DNA of 64,000 nt from Exiguobacterium aestuarii (GTDB lineage: Bacteria > Bacillota > Bacilli > Exiguobacteriales > Exiguobacteriaceae). The first letter of the stretch is position 1, and every line of letters begins with the position of its first letter. The notes beneath the pieces were generated by a model. That model had not been told where the DNA came from. It was given only the letters and a program-made list of their open reading frames with translations, and did not search any database. This document shows, piece after piece, positions 18,636-29,300 of the stretch. A program made the translations under genes and the position numbers. The DNA lies in NCBI RefSeq assembly GCF_020171655.1, contig NZ_JAIVAC010000001.1:434001-498000 (forward strand), given 5' to 3'.

Positions 18636-19523
18636 ATGTTTAAATCAGTAGAAGAGTTAGTGACGATTGCCACAGAACGAGGCATCCCGATTTCTGAAGT
18701 CATGATCGAACAAGAGATGCACGTCAGACGCTCGAGCCGGGAGGACATCGTCGGGATGATGGACCGAAACCTCGAGGTCATGGAAGAAGCGGTTGAACGC
18801 GCCCTTCAAGGTGTCACATCGGTGACGGGATTGACGGGGAACGATGCCGTACTCATGCAAGAGTATATCCAATCAGGCAAATCACTGGCTGGAGACCTCA
18901 TTTTAGATGCCGTGTCAAAAGCCATCGGGACGAACGAAGTAAATGCGGCGATGGGACGGATTTGTGCGACACCGACTGCGGGGAGTGCAGGCGTCGTACC
19001 TGGAACGTTATTCGCTGTGAAAGATCGTCTCGAGATGGACCGCGATGCGATGATTCGCTACTTGTTCACGTCAGGCGCTTTCGGTTTCGTGGTGGCGAAC
19101 AACGCCTCGATCTCGGGAGCGGCAGGTGGTTGTCAGGCAGAGGTCGGTTCAGCGACCGGAATGGCTGCAGCCGCCATCGTCGAAGCAGCCGGCGGGACAC
19201 CGGACCAGTCGGCGACGGCATTTGCGATCGCCCTTAAGAACATGCTCGGTCTCGTCTGTGACCCGGTGGCAGGACTCGTTGAAGTCCCATGTGTAAAACG
19301 AAACGCCATGGGTGGTGCCAATGCCATTGTTGCGGCGGACATGGCCCTCGCGGGAATCACATCCCGCATTCCTTGTGACGAAGTCATTTCAGCGATGCAT
19401 GAAGTCGGTCAAATGATGCCGACCGCATTGAAAGAGACGGCGAAAGGCGGACTGGCGAATACGCCGACGGCTCGTCGCCTCGAACGAAATATATTTGGAG
19501 CGAAAGAAGATGCAAAACAATGA
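18636..19523 (+). CDS. sdaAA: L-serine dehydratase, iron-sulfur type, alpha subunit
   Basis: A 295-residue catalytic subunit with the cluster and substrate motifs ICATPTAGSAGVVPG, GGCQAEVGSATGMAAAA and CDPVAGLVEVPCVKRNAMGG. The cysteines in these three motifs are the expected cluster ligands. AAGGAG lies 8 bases before ATG. It overlaps the recG start by 14 bases. Together with SdaAB it opens serine to pyruvate metabolism. Confidence 0.95.
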   Translation: MFKSVEELVTIATERGIPISEVMIEQEMHVRRSSREDIVGMMDRNLEVMEEAVERALQGVTSVTGLTGNDAVLMQEYIQSGKSLAGDLILDAVSKAIGTNEVNAAMGRICATPTAGSAGVVPGTLFAVKDRLEMDRDAMIRYLFTSGAFGFVVANNASISGAAGGCQAEVGSATGMAAAAIVEAAGGTPDQSATAFAIALKNMLGLVCDPVAGLVEVPCVKRNAMGGANAIVAADMALAGITSRIPCDEVISAMHEVGQMMPTALKETAKGGLANTPTARRLERNIFGAKEDAKQ

Positions 19524-21540
19524 ACGACTGACGACTCTGAAAGGTGTCGGGCCGGAGATGGCCAAAAAACTAGAAGTGATGGGACTTGTTCGAATCGAGG
19601 ACGTGCTAGAGCACGTCCCGTTTCGTTATGAGAATTATAATAGTGGGACCGTAACGACTGCCGTTCATGGTGACCTCGTCAAGTGGAGTGGGACAGTCCA
19701 GGCAGAACCACTCGTTCGCTACTATAGTAAAGGTAAGAATCGACTTCAGTTCAGATTGTTGTTAGAAGAACGTTATGCGGTCCAAGTGACGATGTTCAAC
19801 CGTGCGTTTTATAAAGAGAAGTTAGCAATCGGCGAGACCGTCACGGTCAAAGGGAAATGGGACATGAATCGGATGACGATCAGCGCGACCGACCTCGAGT
19901 TCGGTGCTCCTTCAGGCGGACTTCAACCAATCTATTCATTACGAGCGGGACTGACGCAAAAGAACTTTAGTCGGATCGTCAAGTTAGCATTCGAACAAGT
20001 GAGCGAGCTTCCGGAGCGGGTGCCGCCGTCCATACGGGCCAGGTATCGACTTGAGGACCGGATGGATATGCTACGCGGCATGCACTTTCCGGATACCGTG
20101 GAAACGTATAAGCAGGCGAGACGGAGTTATGTTTATGAAGAATGCCTCATGTATCAATTGAAATTACAGGCGTTTCGGAAAATGGAGCGGTCAGGAAACG
20201 GTCGGGCCCTTCAACTCGATAAGCATCAACTGAACGAGTTCGTCAAACGACTCGCATTCCCGTTGACGGGAGCCCAGACACGGGTCATCCGTGAAATCGT
20301 ATCCGATTTGGAGAAGCCAGAACGGATGAATCGATTACTACAAGGGGATGTCGGGAGCGGGAAGACCGTCGTTGCCGCGATTGCCTTGTATGCGACCGTC
20401 ATGGCGGGGTATCAAGGGGCGTTGATGGTGCCGACTGAGATTTTAGCAGAACAACATGCGACGTCTTTACAGGAATTGTTCGAACCGTTCGGCATCACCA
20501 TCGCCCTCTTGACGAGCTCGGTGAAAGGAAAGGCGCGAGAAGCGCTTCTAACGGCAATTCAATCAGGAGACGTCAACATCATCGTGGGGACACATGCACT
20601 CATTCAAGGACCCGTCGAGTTTTCGAACTTACATTTGGCGATCACAGATGAACAACATCGATTCGGTGTCGAACAACGAAAGAAACTTCGCGATAAAGCG
20701 GAATTTGCGGACGTCTTATATATGACCGCGACCCCGATTCCGAGGACACTTGCCATCAGCGCGTTCGGAGAGATGGACGTCTCGACAATCGATGAGATGC
20801 CGAAAGGCCGAAAACCGATTGAAACGTACTGGGCGAAGCAAGACCAAATCGACCGTGTCCATTCGATGGTCGACCGTGAACTGTCTCTCGGTCGTCAAGC
20901 ATATGTGATCGCACCACTCATCGAGGAGTCGGATACGCTTGAGGTCGAAAGTGCGACGGCTTTGTATGAATTGTTGAAAGAACGGTTTCCGAACTATTCT
21001 GTGGGGCTGATGCACGGAAAGTTGTCGAGCGCAGAAAAAGACGACGTGATGAAGTCATTTGCTGACAATGCGACGCAAATTCTCGTATCGACGACGGTTG
21101 TCGAAGTCGGGGTGAACGTTCCGAACGCTTCACTCATCATCATCCATGACGCCGAGCGTTTCGGTCTCGCGCAATTGCACCAGCTACGTGGCCGCGTCGG
21201 TCGTGGTGCCCATCAATCGTTCTGTATCCTCGTCGGGGACCCGAAGTCAGATGTCGGGAAAGTACGACTGAAAACGATGACAGAGACGAACGATGGATTC
21301 GCATTGGCAGAGAAAGATTTAGAGTTACGTGGTGCCGGTGATTTCTTTGGTACCGCCCAAAGCGGTCTTCCGAGCTTCCGGGTCGCAGATCCCGTTCTCG
21401 ATTTAAAAGTGATGGAAGTGGCCATGCAAGATGCCGTGAAACTTCTCGGGAGCGACGCCTTTTGGCATGACGCCCAATACGAAGGATTACGTGGCTATTT
21501 GAAACAACTCGACCTTCTCGTTGGGGAAAGGTTAGAATAA
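19510..21540 (+). CDS. recG: ATP-dependent DNA helicase RecG
   Basis: A 676-residue branch-migration helicase acting on stalled forks and Holliday junctions. An N-terminal OB-type wedge domain is followed by superfamily 2 motifs: GDVGSGKT (Walker A), GTHALIQ, DEQHRFG (motif II), TATPIPRT (III) and the C-terminal QLRGRVGRG (VI). ATG 19510 is chosen: GGAG lies 9 bases upstream, while the TTG at 19495 overlaps that site. It begins inside the last codons of sdaAA. Confidence 0.96.
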   Translation: MQNNERLTTLKGVGPEMAKKLEVMGLVRIEDVLEHVPFRYENYNSGTVTTAVHGDLVKWSGTVQAEPLVRYYSKGKNRLQFRLLLEERYAVQVTMFNRAFYKEKLAIGETVTVKGKWDMNRMTISATDLEFGAPSGGLQPIYSLRAGLTQKNFSRIVKLAFEQVSELPERVPPSIRARYRLEDRMDMLRGMHFPDTVETYKQARRSYVYEECLMYQLKLQAFRKMERSGNGRALQLDKHQLNEFVKRLAFPLTGAQTRVIREIVSDLEKPERMNRLLQGDVGSGKTVVAAIALYATVMAGYQGALMVPTEILAEQHATSLQELFEPFGITIALLTSSVKGKAREALLTAIQSGDVNIIVGTHALIQGPVEFSNLHLAITDEQHRFGVEQRKKLRDKAEFADVLYMTATPIPRTLAISAFGEMDVSTIDEMPKGRKPIETYWAKQDQIDRVHSMVDRELSLGRQAYVIAPLIEESDTLEVESATALYELLKERFPNYSVGLMHGKLSSAEKDDVMKSFADNATQILVSTTVVEVGVNVPNASLIIIHDAERFGLAQLHQLRGRVGRGAHQSFCILVGDPKSDVGKVRLKTMTETNDGFALAEKDLELRGAGDFFGTAQSGLPSFRVADPVLDLKVMEVAMQDAVKLLGSDAFWHDAQYEGLRGYLKQLDLLVGERLE

Positions 21541-21543
21541 TAC

Positions 21544-21572
21544 TTGAAAATGACGACTAAAGAATATATACT
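21544..21572 (+). promoter_or_regulatory. Sigma-A promoter of fapR-plsX-fabD-fabG
   Basis: TTGAAA (21544-21549), 17-base spacer and TATACT (21567-21572), starting just after the recG stop. Confidence 0.65.
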
Positions 21573-21576
21573 GCTA

Positions 21577-21593
21577 TTAGTACCAGGTATTAA
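21577..21593 (+). promoter_or_regulatory. FapR operator
   Basis: TTAGTACCAGGTATTAA, a 17-base near-palindrome (arms agree at 7 of 8 positions) matching the FapR box known from Bacillus. It begins 4 bases after the -10, so bound FapR would cover the transcription start. Malonyl-CoA releases FapR, giving autoregulated control of the lipid operon. Confidence 0.88.
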
Positions 21594-21625
21594 GTTCTTT
21601 AGCGATTAGTTTAGGAGGGAACTGA

Positions 21626-22195
21626 ATGCGGGTACCTAAGAAAGAGCGGCAACGCTTGTTACAAGAAACGATTGAGCGCAACCCGTTCATCAAAGACGAA
21701 GAACTATCAAAACAGTTTTCCGTCAGCATCCAGACGATTCGACTCGACCGGATGGAATTAAAAATTCCAGAAGTGAGGGAACGAATCAAACATGTGGCTT
21801 CCGAGCACCTCGATGAAGTCAAATCGCTTTCAATGAGCGAGGTCATCGGTGATATGATTGACTTGAAACTCGATGACTCTGCGATTTCTGTCCTCGATAT
21901 AGAAAAAGAACACGTCTTTAGCCGCAATGAGATTGCACGTGGGCACGTCCTGTTCGCGCAAGCCAACTCGTTAGCGGTGGCGCTCATCAATGATGAATTG
22001 GCGTTGACCACTAAAGCGGAAATCCGGTTTAGTCGCCAGGTTCATCTTGGAGAGCGAGTCGTTGCCAAGGCTCGTGTGATGAAGCTAAGAGGGGACGGGA
22101 GAACAGACGTCACGGTCGAAAGTTATGTCGGTGAGGAGCGCGTTTTTGAAGGCGACTTCACGATTTACCGACGTGGTGAGGAGGAACAAGCATGA
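21626..22195 (+). CDS. fapR: Transcription factor FapR, fatty acid and phospholipid regulator
   Basis: A 189-residue repressor with an N-terminal DeoR-like helix-turn-helix ([19 protein letters not shown], about 29-47) and a C-terminal hot-dog domain that binds malonyl-CoA ([21 protein letters not shown]). It represses lipid synthesis genes until malonyl-CoA accumulates. GGAGGGA lies just before ATG. Its own operator is upstream (21577). The stop overlaps plsX (ATGA). Confidence 0.95.
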   Translation: MRVPKKERQRLLQETIERNPFIKDEELSKQFSVSIQTIRLDRMELKIPEVRERIKHVASEHLDEVKSLSMSEVIGDMIDLKLDDSAISVLDIEKEHVFSRNEIARGHVLFAQANSLAVALINDELALTTKAEIRFSRQVHLGERVVAKARVMKLRGDGRTDVTVESYVGEERVFEGDFTIYRRGEEEQA

Positions 22196-23181
22196 AATTA
22201 GCAATTGATGCAATGGGTGGCGATCACGCACCGAAAGCAATCGTAGAAGGTGTGAAACGGTTCGTCGAACAATATCCGAATGAACCGATGGAACTCTTTC
22301 TAGTCGGTGATGAGGTAAAAATTGCCTCTTACGGACTTGACGATCCTCGTGTGACGGTCGTTCCAGCAAGTGAAATCATTACAGGTGAGGATGAGCCTGT
22401 TCGTGCGGTCCGCCGCAAAAAGGACAGCTCGCTCGTCGTAGCGGCAAACCTTGTTAAAGAGGGGAAAGCGGATGCTCTCGTGTCTGCCGGGAACACCGGT
22501 GCCTTGATGGCAGCTTCTCTCTTCGTCATCGGACGAATCCCAGGAATCGAGCGTCCGGCACTATCTCCGACGTTCCCTACATATACAGGTAGTGGTGTCG
22601 TCGTGCTGGATGTCGGAGCGAATCCGGATGCGAAAGCCGAACATCTTGTGGATTATGCAATCATGGGTTCACTGTATGCAGAACATGTCCGTGGCATCAA
22701 TTCACCGCGTGTCGCCCTTCTCAATATCGGGACGGAAGCCGGAAAAGGAAATGCGCTCACGAAAGAAGCGTTCCCCCTCCTTGAACAGGCCCCTGTCCAC
22801 TTTGTTGGGAATGTCGAAGCGCGTGAAGCGATGTCGGGAGACGTGGACGTCATCGTGACGGAAGGATTTGCCGGAAACATCTTGTTAAAAGGTGTAGAAG
22901 GGTCCTCAGCGATGCTCATGAAGATGATGAAAGAACAATTCACGAGCAACCTTGTATCAAAACTTGCCGCTCTCATCTTAAAGCCGAAATTAAGACGATT
23001 GAAAGAAACGCTTGATTATCGTGAACATGGGGGAGCCGGATTATTCGGGATCAATGCGCCTGTCATCAAGGCACACGGATCGAGCGACGCACTTGCGATT
23101 GCGAGTGCGTTGAAACAGGCGAAAATCATGGTAGACCACGACGTCGTCGATAAAATCAAGCGTGCCAAAGCGATAGACTAA
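22192..23181 (+). CDS. plsX: Phosphate acyltransferase PlsX
   Basis: A 329-residue enzyme making acyl-phosphate from acyl-ACP for PlsY, and from the acyl-phosphate pool supplied by FakAB in reverse. It has the PlsX start [17 protein letters not shown], the [10 protein letters not shown] segment and [13 protein letters not shown]. Peripheral membrane enzyme, usual length. Overlaps fapR by four bases; fabD follows after 18 bases. Confidence 0.96.
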   Translation: MKLAIDAMGGDHAPKAIVEGVKRFVEQYPNEPMELFLVGDEVKIASYGLDDPRVTVVPASEIITGEDEPVRAVRRKKDSSLVVAANLVKEGKADALVSAGNTGALMAASLFVIGRIPGIERPALSPTFPTYTGSGVVVLDVGANPDAKAEHLVDYAIMGSLYAEHVRGINSPRVALLNIGTEAGKGNALTKEAFPLLEQAPVHFVGNVEAREAMSGDVDVIVTEGFAGNILLKGVEGSSAMLMKMMKEQFTSNLVSKLAALILKPKLRRLKETLDYREHGGAGLFGINAPVIKAHGSSDALAIASALKQAKIMVDHDVVDKIKRAKAID

Positions 23182-23199
23182 GCGAAAGCAGGTGAGGAC

Positions 23200-24120
23200 A
23201 TGGGGAAAGTAGCATGGGTGTTCCCGGGACAAGGCTCTCAAGCCGTTGGAATGGGACAGACCTTTTTAGACCAACCTGAAGCCCTTCAGGCAATCGGGCG
23301 TCGACTCGGATTTGACCTTCTTGAAGTCATGTCTGCCGGGTCGAAAGAAGACCTACAAGAAACAGAAGTCGCACAACCAGCAATCGTGGCACATGCCTCG
23401 TTGCTTGCACAAGCCTATGCGGCAAACGGTGCGACACCGGATGTCGTCATCGGACATAGCGTAGGAGAGTATGCGGCGCTCGTCTCAGCGGGGGTCATCG
23501 ATTTAGAAGAGGCGACCGTGCTCGTTCGAGAACGTGGTAATTTGATGTCTTCTGTAAAAGACGGGACGATGGCGGCAGTCGTCGGAATGACCGATTTACA
23601 AGAAGCGCTTCATATCACTGAAAAAATTAGTGCGAGTGGGGACTTGGTTCAAATCGCTAACTTGAATTGCCCTGGTCAGTTTGTCATTTCCGGGCAAATC
23701 GATGCGGTCGAACAGGCGAGTGTAGAACTGAAGGCAGCCGGCGCGAAACGGGTATTGCCGTTAAACGTCTCCGGTGCGTTCCACAGTTCATATATGATGC
23801 CGGTGGCGACACGTTTCCAAGATGTCCTCGCCTCATCACCGTTCCAAGAAGCGTCTGTCGATTTCATCTCGAACGTGGATGCGGCTGTGCATCGTGATCC
23901 CGAACATCTGAAAGCGTTGTTGACGAAACAACTGTATTCGTCTGTTCGTTTTGAAGAATGTGTTCGAAAAGCGATTGCAGACGGGGTGGACACGTTCATC
24001 GAATTCGGTCCATCGTCACCACTTTCGGGGTTGATTAAACGAATCGATTCGAATGTATCGATTCAAAAGGCGACCACGTTGGAAGAAGTCGCCTCGTTAG
24101 GAGGAGAAGTTCGTGCATGA
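23200..24120 (+). CDS. fabD: Malonyl-CoA:ACP transacylase
   Basis: A 306-residue transferase moving malonyl groups from CoA to acyl carrier protein. It shows [13 protein letters not shown] near the start, the active-site [10 protein letters not shown] (Ser of GxSxG) and the catalytic His in [16 protein letters not shown] precedes ATG. fabG overlaps its last 8 bases. Confidence 0.96.
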   Translation: MGKVAWVFPGQGSQAVGMGQTFLDQPEALQAIGRRLGFDLLEVMSAGSKEDLQETEVAQPAIVAHASLLAQAYAANGATPDVVIGHSVGEYAALVSAGVIDLEEATVLVRERGNLMSSVKDGTMAAVVGMTDLQEALHITEKISASGDLVQIANLNCPGQFVISGQIDAVEQASVELKAAGAKRVLPLNVSGAFHSSYMMPVATRFQDVLASSPFQEASVDFISNVDAAVHRDPEHLKALLTKQLYSSVRFEECVRKAIADGVDTFIEFGPSSPLSGLIKRIDSNVSIQKATTLEEVASLGGEVRA

Positions 24121-24853
24121 TCAAGTAGCGATCGTGACTGGCGCGTCCCGTGGAATCGGTGCGGCCATCGCGAAACGTTTAGGGGAAGACGGCTTCCGAG
24201 TCGTCGTGAATTACTCGGGTAGTGAAGAAAAAGCAAACGCTGTCGTGGCGGCCATCATTGAAGCAGGTGGCGATGCTACGGCCGTGAAGGCGGACGTCTC
24301 AAACGCTGACGACGTTAAAGCGCTCGTCAAGACGACGGTCGATACGTACGGACGCGTCGATTGTCTTGTGAACAATGCAGGCATCACACGTGACGGGTTA
24401 CTCATGCGGATGAAAGAAGCGGACTTCAATGACGTCTTATCGACGAACTTGAAAGGCGCGTTCCTCACATCGCAAGCGGTCACACGATCGTTGCTCAAAT
24501 CAAAATCGGGGCGAATCATCAATATCGCCTCAGTCGTCGGGATCACTGGGAATGCCGGACAAGCCAACTATGCGGCTGCAAAAGCAGGATTGATTGGGTT
24601 GACGAAATCAGTGGCACGCGAACTCGCAAGTCGTCATGTGACGGTCAATGCCGTTTGCCCAGGTTTCATTCAAACCGATATGACTGATGCCTTGACAGAT
24701 GAACAGCGGAACGCTACACTCGAGCAAATTCCGTTCAATCGTTTCGGACAAGTCGAAGATGTGGCGAACCTCGTCTCATTCTTAGCATCTGAACAAGCCG
24801 CTTACGTGACGGGTCAGACGATTGCCGTCGATGGCGGCATGACGATGGCGTAA
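24113..24853 (+). CDS. fabG: 3-oxoacyl-ACP reductase FabG
   Basis: A 246-residue short-chain dehydrogenase that reduces 3-ketoacyl-ACP with NADPH in each elongation round. Cofactor loop [12 protein letters not shown] motif, catalytic Ser-Tyr-Lys (NIASVVG and YAAAKAG) and the C-terminal [14 protein letters not shown] are present. Starts at GTG 24113, with GGAGGAG upstream, inside the fabD end. Confidence 0.96.
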   Translation: MHDQVAIVTGASRGIGAAIAKRLGEDGFRVVVNYSGSEEKANAVVAAIIEAGGDATAVKADVSNADDVKALVKTTVDTYGRVDCLVNNAGITRDGLLMRMKEADFNDVLSTNLKGAFLTSQAVTRSLLKSKSGRIINIASVVGITGNAGQANYAAAKAGLIGLTKSVARELASRHVTVNAVCPGFIQTDMTDALTDEQRNATLEQIPFNRFGQVEDVANLVSFLASEQAAYVTGQTIAVDGGMTMA

Positions 24854-24861
24854 AAGAGAAC

Positions 24862-24890
24862 TTTACCAATAGACAGACATTTAATATACT
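24862..24890 (+). promoter_or_regulatory. Candidate internal sigma-A promoter for acpP
   Basis: TTTACC (24862-24867), 17-base spacer and TATACT (24885-24890), in the 58-base fabG-acpP gap. It would allow acpP, needed in large amounts, to be made in excess of the enzymes. Confidence 0.5.
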
Positions 24891-24911
24891 TACCTTTGGA
24901 GGGATTTTATC

Positions 24912-25151
24912 ATGACAAAAGAACAAATTTTAGTAGACGTACAAGAAGCAGTAGCAGAGAAGCTCGGGAAAGACATTTCTGAGATCACTGCAGAGAAATC
25001 GTTCAAGGACGACCTTGGCGCTGACTCGCTTGAAGTAATGGAAATGGTGATGGACCTCGAAGACAAATTCGACATCACGATTGAAGACGAAGACGCTGAG
25101 AAGCTCGCGACTGTTGGCGACGTAGTAGCGTATATCGAAACAAAAGTGTAA
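24912..25151 (+). CDS. acpP: Acyl carrier protein
   Basis: A 79-residue acidic protein; the phosphopantetheine attachment serine lies in [10 protein letters not shown] (Ser near residue 39). It carries acyl chains between Fab enzymes, PlsX and FapR-controlled steps. A strong TTTGGAGGG site precedes ATG. A compact hairpin follows before rnc. Confidence 0.97.
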   Translation: MTKEQILVDVQEAVAEKLGKDISEITAEKSFKDDLGADSLEVMEMVMDLEDKFDITIEDEDAEKLATVGDVVAYIETKV

Positions 25152-25160
25152 TCAAGCCAT

Positions 25161-25186
25161 CCCACCGCTCGGTTTCGAGCGGTGGG
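25161..25186 (+). terminator. Perfect 11-bp GC-rich hairpin between acpP and rnc
   Basis: CCCACCGCTCG (25161-25171), loop GTTT and CGAGCGGTGGG (25176-25186). The following CTTGTGCTT is only weakly T-rich. It may be a partial terminator that lowers rnc relative to acpP, or a processing hairpin at the head of the rnc mRNA. Confidence 0.6.
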
Positions 25187-25211
25187 CTTGTGCTTATTCA
25201 TGGAGGGAACT

Positions 25212-25991
25212 ATGACAAAAGACAAACGACGGTTTGACCGTCAAGGGTCGGCGCAGCGTCGCCGGCGTCAGGAAATGGAACGGGCACGCATCTTAGAATT
25301 ATTCAAGTCATTAGAAGAGCGTTTAGACGTTCAGTTTTCGAATCACGACTTGCTCATGCAGGCGTTCACACACTCTTCTTATGTGAATGAACAACGTGGA
25401 CTACGAAAAGACAATGAACGCTTAGAATTTTTAGGGGATGCCGTGTTAGAGTTGACCGTATCCCGCTTCCTATATGAGACTTATCCGGAGCGCTCCGAGG
25501 GGGAATTAACGAAATTACGGGCGGCGATCGTTTGCGAACCGTCACTCGTGAATTTTGCGGAGGCCTATGCTTTCTCTGACTTCATCTTGCTTGGAAAAGG
25601 TGAAGAGTTGACCGGTGGACGAAAACGTCCGGCACTACTTGCCGATGTCTTCGAATCCTATATCGGTGCTCTTTATTTAGACCAAGGGATTGAGGCAGTC
25701 GAACGATTCCTCGCCGAAGCGGTTTTTCCGAAAGTCTTAGCGGGTGTATTTGAAGAACAGACCGATTTCAAGAGCCAGTTGCAGGAAAGTGTGCAACGGG
25801 AAGGCTTAGGTCCGGTCACGTATGAAATCATCGAGGAGCGAGGACCGGCGCACAGCCGTGAATTCGTTGCCCATGCACGTCTCAGCGACGACATCGTCGG
25901 GGAGGGAGTTGGGCGCTCAAAAAAAGAAGCCGAGCAGTTGGCTGCTAAAGAAGCGCTCATCGCGTTCAATCGACGTTACGCTGATCTATAA
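25212..25991 (+). CDS. rnc: Ribonuclease III
   Basis: A 259-residue double-strand RNA endonuclease for rRNA and mRNA processing. Signature [14 protein letters not shown] with the catalytic Glu and Asp, then [16 protein letters not shown]-terminal double-stranded RNA-binding domain (about 185-255, ending [13 protein letters not shown]). ATG 25212 has GGAGGG upstream; the frame extends earlier through the hairpin. Unlike B. subtilis, the next gene is on the opposite strand. Confidence 0.96.
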   Translation: MTKDKRRFDRQGSAQRRRRQEMERARILELFKSLEERLDVQFSNHDLLMQAFTHSSYVNEQRGLRKDNERLEFLGDAVLELTVSRFLYETYPERSEGELTKLRAAIVCEPSLVNFAEAYAFSDFILLGKGEELTGGRKRPALLADVFESYIGALYLDQGIEAVERFLAEAVFPKVLAGVFEEQTDFKSQLQESVQREGLGPVTYEIIEERGPAHSREFVAHARLSDDIVGEGVGRSKKEAEQLAAKEALIAFNRRYADL

Positions 25992-25993
25992 AC

Positions 25994-26034
25994 AAAAAGG
26001 AGTGGACCATTCACAATGGTTCCACTCCTTTTTC
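25994..26034. terminator. Bidirectional terminator between rnc and the DUF1128 gene
   Basis: AAAAAGGAGTGGA (25994-26006) pairs with TCCACTCCTTTTT (26021-26033), with a further short inner stem. A-rich and T-rich arms serve both directions. Confidence 0.85.
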
Positions 26035-26227
26035 ATGTCAATTGACCGAGTTCTTCGACAATCCCGTCGACTTCCGATAAAGAGAGGGAAGAACGTGTCA
26101 TTACGTACTCGTAAATCTCTTTCACCGCTGATGGGTCAGCCGCATTATATTCTTCCGCCTTGATTGCACCGCGGTTAATAATGTTCATTTTGTCTAAAAT
26201 CGCTTCAATCATCTGTTCATTCGTCAT
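26033..26227 (-). CDS. UPF0435/DUF1128 family small protein (YfkK-like)
   Basis: A 64-residue acidic protein, MTNEQMIEAILDKMNIINRG at the start, with the features of the YfkK-like UPF0435 family: NMIN/MNRG-type turn, DPSAVKEIYEYV and a final VEELG helix. The function of the family is unknown to me. ATG 26227 on the minus strand follows AAAGGGGAA. It faces rnc across a shared terminator and sits in what is normally an unbroken rnc-smc junction. Confidence 0.8.
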   Translation of the reverse strand: MTNEQMIEAILDKMNIINRGAIKAEEYNAADPSAVKEIYEYVMTRSSLSLSEVDGIVEELGQLT

Positions 26228-26277
26228 CTGTATTCCCCTTTCTACAGTTCTTTTAAGAATAGCATGATTCTGTCATT

Positions 26278-26304
26278 TTGACGAACTGTTAACTGTGGTA
26301 AAAT
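26278..26304 (+). promoter_or_regulatory. Candidate promoter for smc-ftsY
   Basis: TTGACG (26278-26283) and TAAAAT (26299-26304) preceded by TGG; spacer 15, short, but the extended -10 could compensate. A new promoter is expected here because the minus-strand gene cuts smc from rnc. Confidence 0.45.
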
Positions 26305-26341
26305 ATACAGATGAATGCTTACTGCGGATAGGATGGTCACG

Positions 26342-29300
26342 ATGCACTTAAAACGAATCGAACTCGCTGGCTTTAAATCATTTGCCAAGCGAATTGAATT
26401 AGATTTCCGTCCCGGCGTCACGGCTGTAGTAGGGCCGAACGGAAGCGGAAAATCCAATATATCGGACGCTGTTCGCTGGGTACTTGGAGAACAGTCGGCC
26501 AAATCACTTCGCGGTGCCAAGATGGAAGACGTCATCTTTGCCGGAAGTGAAGGTGAGAATCACCGAAACGTCGCAGAGGTCACGCTCGTCCTCGATAATC
26601 GCGACGAACAGTTACGTCTCCCTTATGAAGAAGTGAGTGTGACCCGTCGCGTGACCCGAAGTGGGGACAGCGACTATTTTATGAATAAAAAACCATGTCG
26701 TCTAAAAGACGTCATTGACCTCTTTTTAGACACAGGTCTTTCCCGTGATGCATTCGCGATCATCGGGCAAGGTCGAGTCGAACAAGTCATTTCCGGTAAG
26801 CCGGAAGACCGCCGTGCCGTCATCGAAGAGGCGGCGGGTGTCCTCAAGTATCGCCAGCGTAAAAAACAGGCTGAGCGTAAATTGCAAGACACTGAATTGA
26901 ACTTGTCACGTGTCGACGACATTTTGTTTGAATTGGCCGATCGGGTGGAACCACTTCGTGAGCAGGCGGCGCTCGCTCGGGAATATACAGTGGCCAAGGC
27001 CCGTCATGACGAGCTCGAGACGGGGATCATGGGTGCCGAAATTCAGTTGCTCCAACAAGAAATTGAACAAGTGACGGTACGTCATACAGAATCAATCAAG
27101 CAATTATCGGATTGTGATCGTTCGGTACAACACCTCACGGAGGAACGTACTCAACTTGAGGCTACGCTATCGACCCTTCGTGACGAGTTATCCGAGATGA
27201 ACCAAAAAGAGCGCGAACAGTCGACGTATGTCGAACGTTTGACCGGTGACATCAAGCTCGCGAAAGCACAAGAAGAGCATGGAGCCGAGATGAAAGAGCG
27301 TCTCGTCCGTCAACGTGAAGAAGTGAGCGCCGAGATGGAAGAGCTAGAGACTCGACTGGTGGTCGTTCGTGATGAATTGTCTAAAAAAGTAGATACGTTG
27401 CGACAAACGACCGAGGCGAGAGATACGCTTCAACAACAGTTGACAGCCGCCTCGCGTGATTTCAATGCCGAGATCGAAGCGTTACAAAGTGAGGCGTTCG
27501 AACTCGCGACAACACGAGCGACAATCAGTAACCAACAAAAGCGGGAGCAACGGGATATCGATGTCGCCATCGAGTCGAAAGAACGTCTCCTTCGTGAGAA
27601 CAAACATCGTCTTGATGATCGGTCTTCACAAGAAGCAACACTCGAAGCGACACGGGAACGATATGAAGATGTGCAAGGTCGTTTCGAATTACTAAGTAAA
27701 AAAGAAGCGGAACTTCGCGACCAAGAGACGGCGATCCGCGAAAAGTTGACACGGGCAGAAACGTCTTACTATGACCTCGAACGTCGTCGTCAAAAGACGG
27801 AAGATCGGATTGAGATGCTCGAACGGATGAAGCAATCGTATGAAGGATATTTCCATGCGGTTAAGTTTGTATTGAAAGACCGTTCATCAGGTGTGCTTGG
27901 TGCCGTCGCTGAACTGATTCGTGTTCGTCCTTCGTATGAAGCCGCCATCGAGACGGCTCTCGGACAGACGCAACAACATGTCGTCGTCAAAGACGAGACA
28001 GTCGGACGTCATGAAATCGATCGATTGCGCAAAGCGAACGCAGGTCGCGCGACGTTCTTACCGATGACGACGATCAAACCAAGATTTGTACCGACTGAGG
28101 TGTTACATCGCCTCGAATCGATGACTGGATTTGTTGGGGTGGCATCTGATTTAGTCGAGACGGACGAGTCGTTCGAAACGTTGAAAAAATCACTTCTCGG
28201 TTCGGTGCTCGTCGCCGAGACATTAGAAGTCGCGAACCGGATTGCGCAAATGACCGGATACCGTTTCCGCGTCGTCACGCTCGAAGGAGACATCGTGAAC
28301 GTCGGTGGTTCGATGACCGGTGGGAGTCGTAAGCAAGGGGTGGCCTTGTTCACGCAATCGCGTGAGTTAGACGACTTGAAACAAGGATTGACGCAAGGGC
28401 TTGCGATGCTTCATGAGCAAAAACAACGTCTTCAAGAATACACGGAAGCGTTGAAGACAATCACTGAAGCATTATCAACGCTCCGAGACGAGAAACGTAC
28501 CGTCGAAGGATTGCTTCGAGAGGTCGAGGCAGCTTACCGTACCGCCGAACGCGCCTCGCTTGATGCCAAGTCACAACTTGAACTGTTCGATCATGAGATG
28601 CTGCGTTACGAGAAAACGATTGAGACGTCGACAGCCGAACTCGAACGTTTGACGAAAACGTTGGCAGATACGGATAAAGAGCAAGCAGACATTCGTGTTC
28701 GTCTAGAGTCGCTTCGTGCCGAACAGGCAAAAAGTGCCGAAAGTACGGGGCAACTTGAAACGTTGCTTCGTCAAAACGAGCTCGACCTACAACGCCATAC
28801 GCTCGAAGAAGAACGGGTTCGTTATGAAGTGGAGCGCTTGACGACTGAACGGAAACGTCTACAGGAACGCACTGATCAGATGAATCGTGAGCTCACGCGA
28901 CTCGACAGTGGGGAAGTCGTCTCATCTGCCGAGTTAGAAGAGACGCTCGCTACGGCCAAACTTGAATTCAGCAACATTCAAGGGCGACTTCAAGAGATGA
29001 CGGTAACGCTCAAGTCAAACGAGGAAGCGTACCGCATCATGCGTCAGCGCGTCGATCAGGCAACGGAAGCACGGCGTCAGGCGGAAGCAGTCGTTCGAAA
29101 ACTAGAGACGGCGAAACAAGAGTTTGAATTAAAACGACAGTGGAAGCTCGATGCGTTAGAGGAACACGGGCTCGTTGCAGAACTCTTACCGGCGCTTGAG
29201 ATTCCTCTTGATGAGGCGAAAGAAGAGTTCAAATTACTCGTTCGTCAAATTGAAGAGATCGGACCGGTTAACTTGAATGCGATCGAGGAGTTCGATAGCG

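Noticed and set aside
22653-22976. 107-codon minus-strand frame inside plsX
   Set aside because: Shadow of a highly conserved gene with no start site; similar long antisense frames recur in fabG, fliI and fliF because of codon bias.
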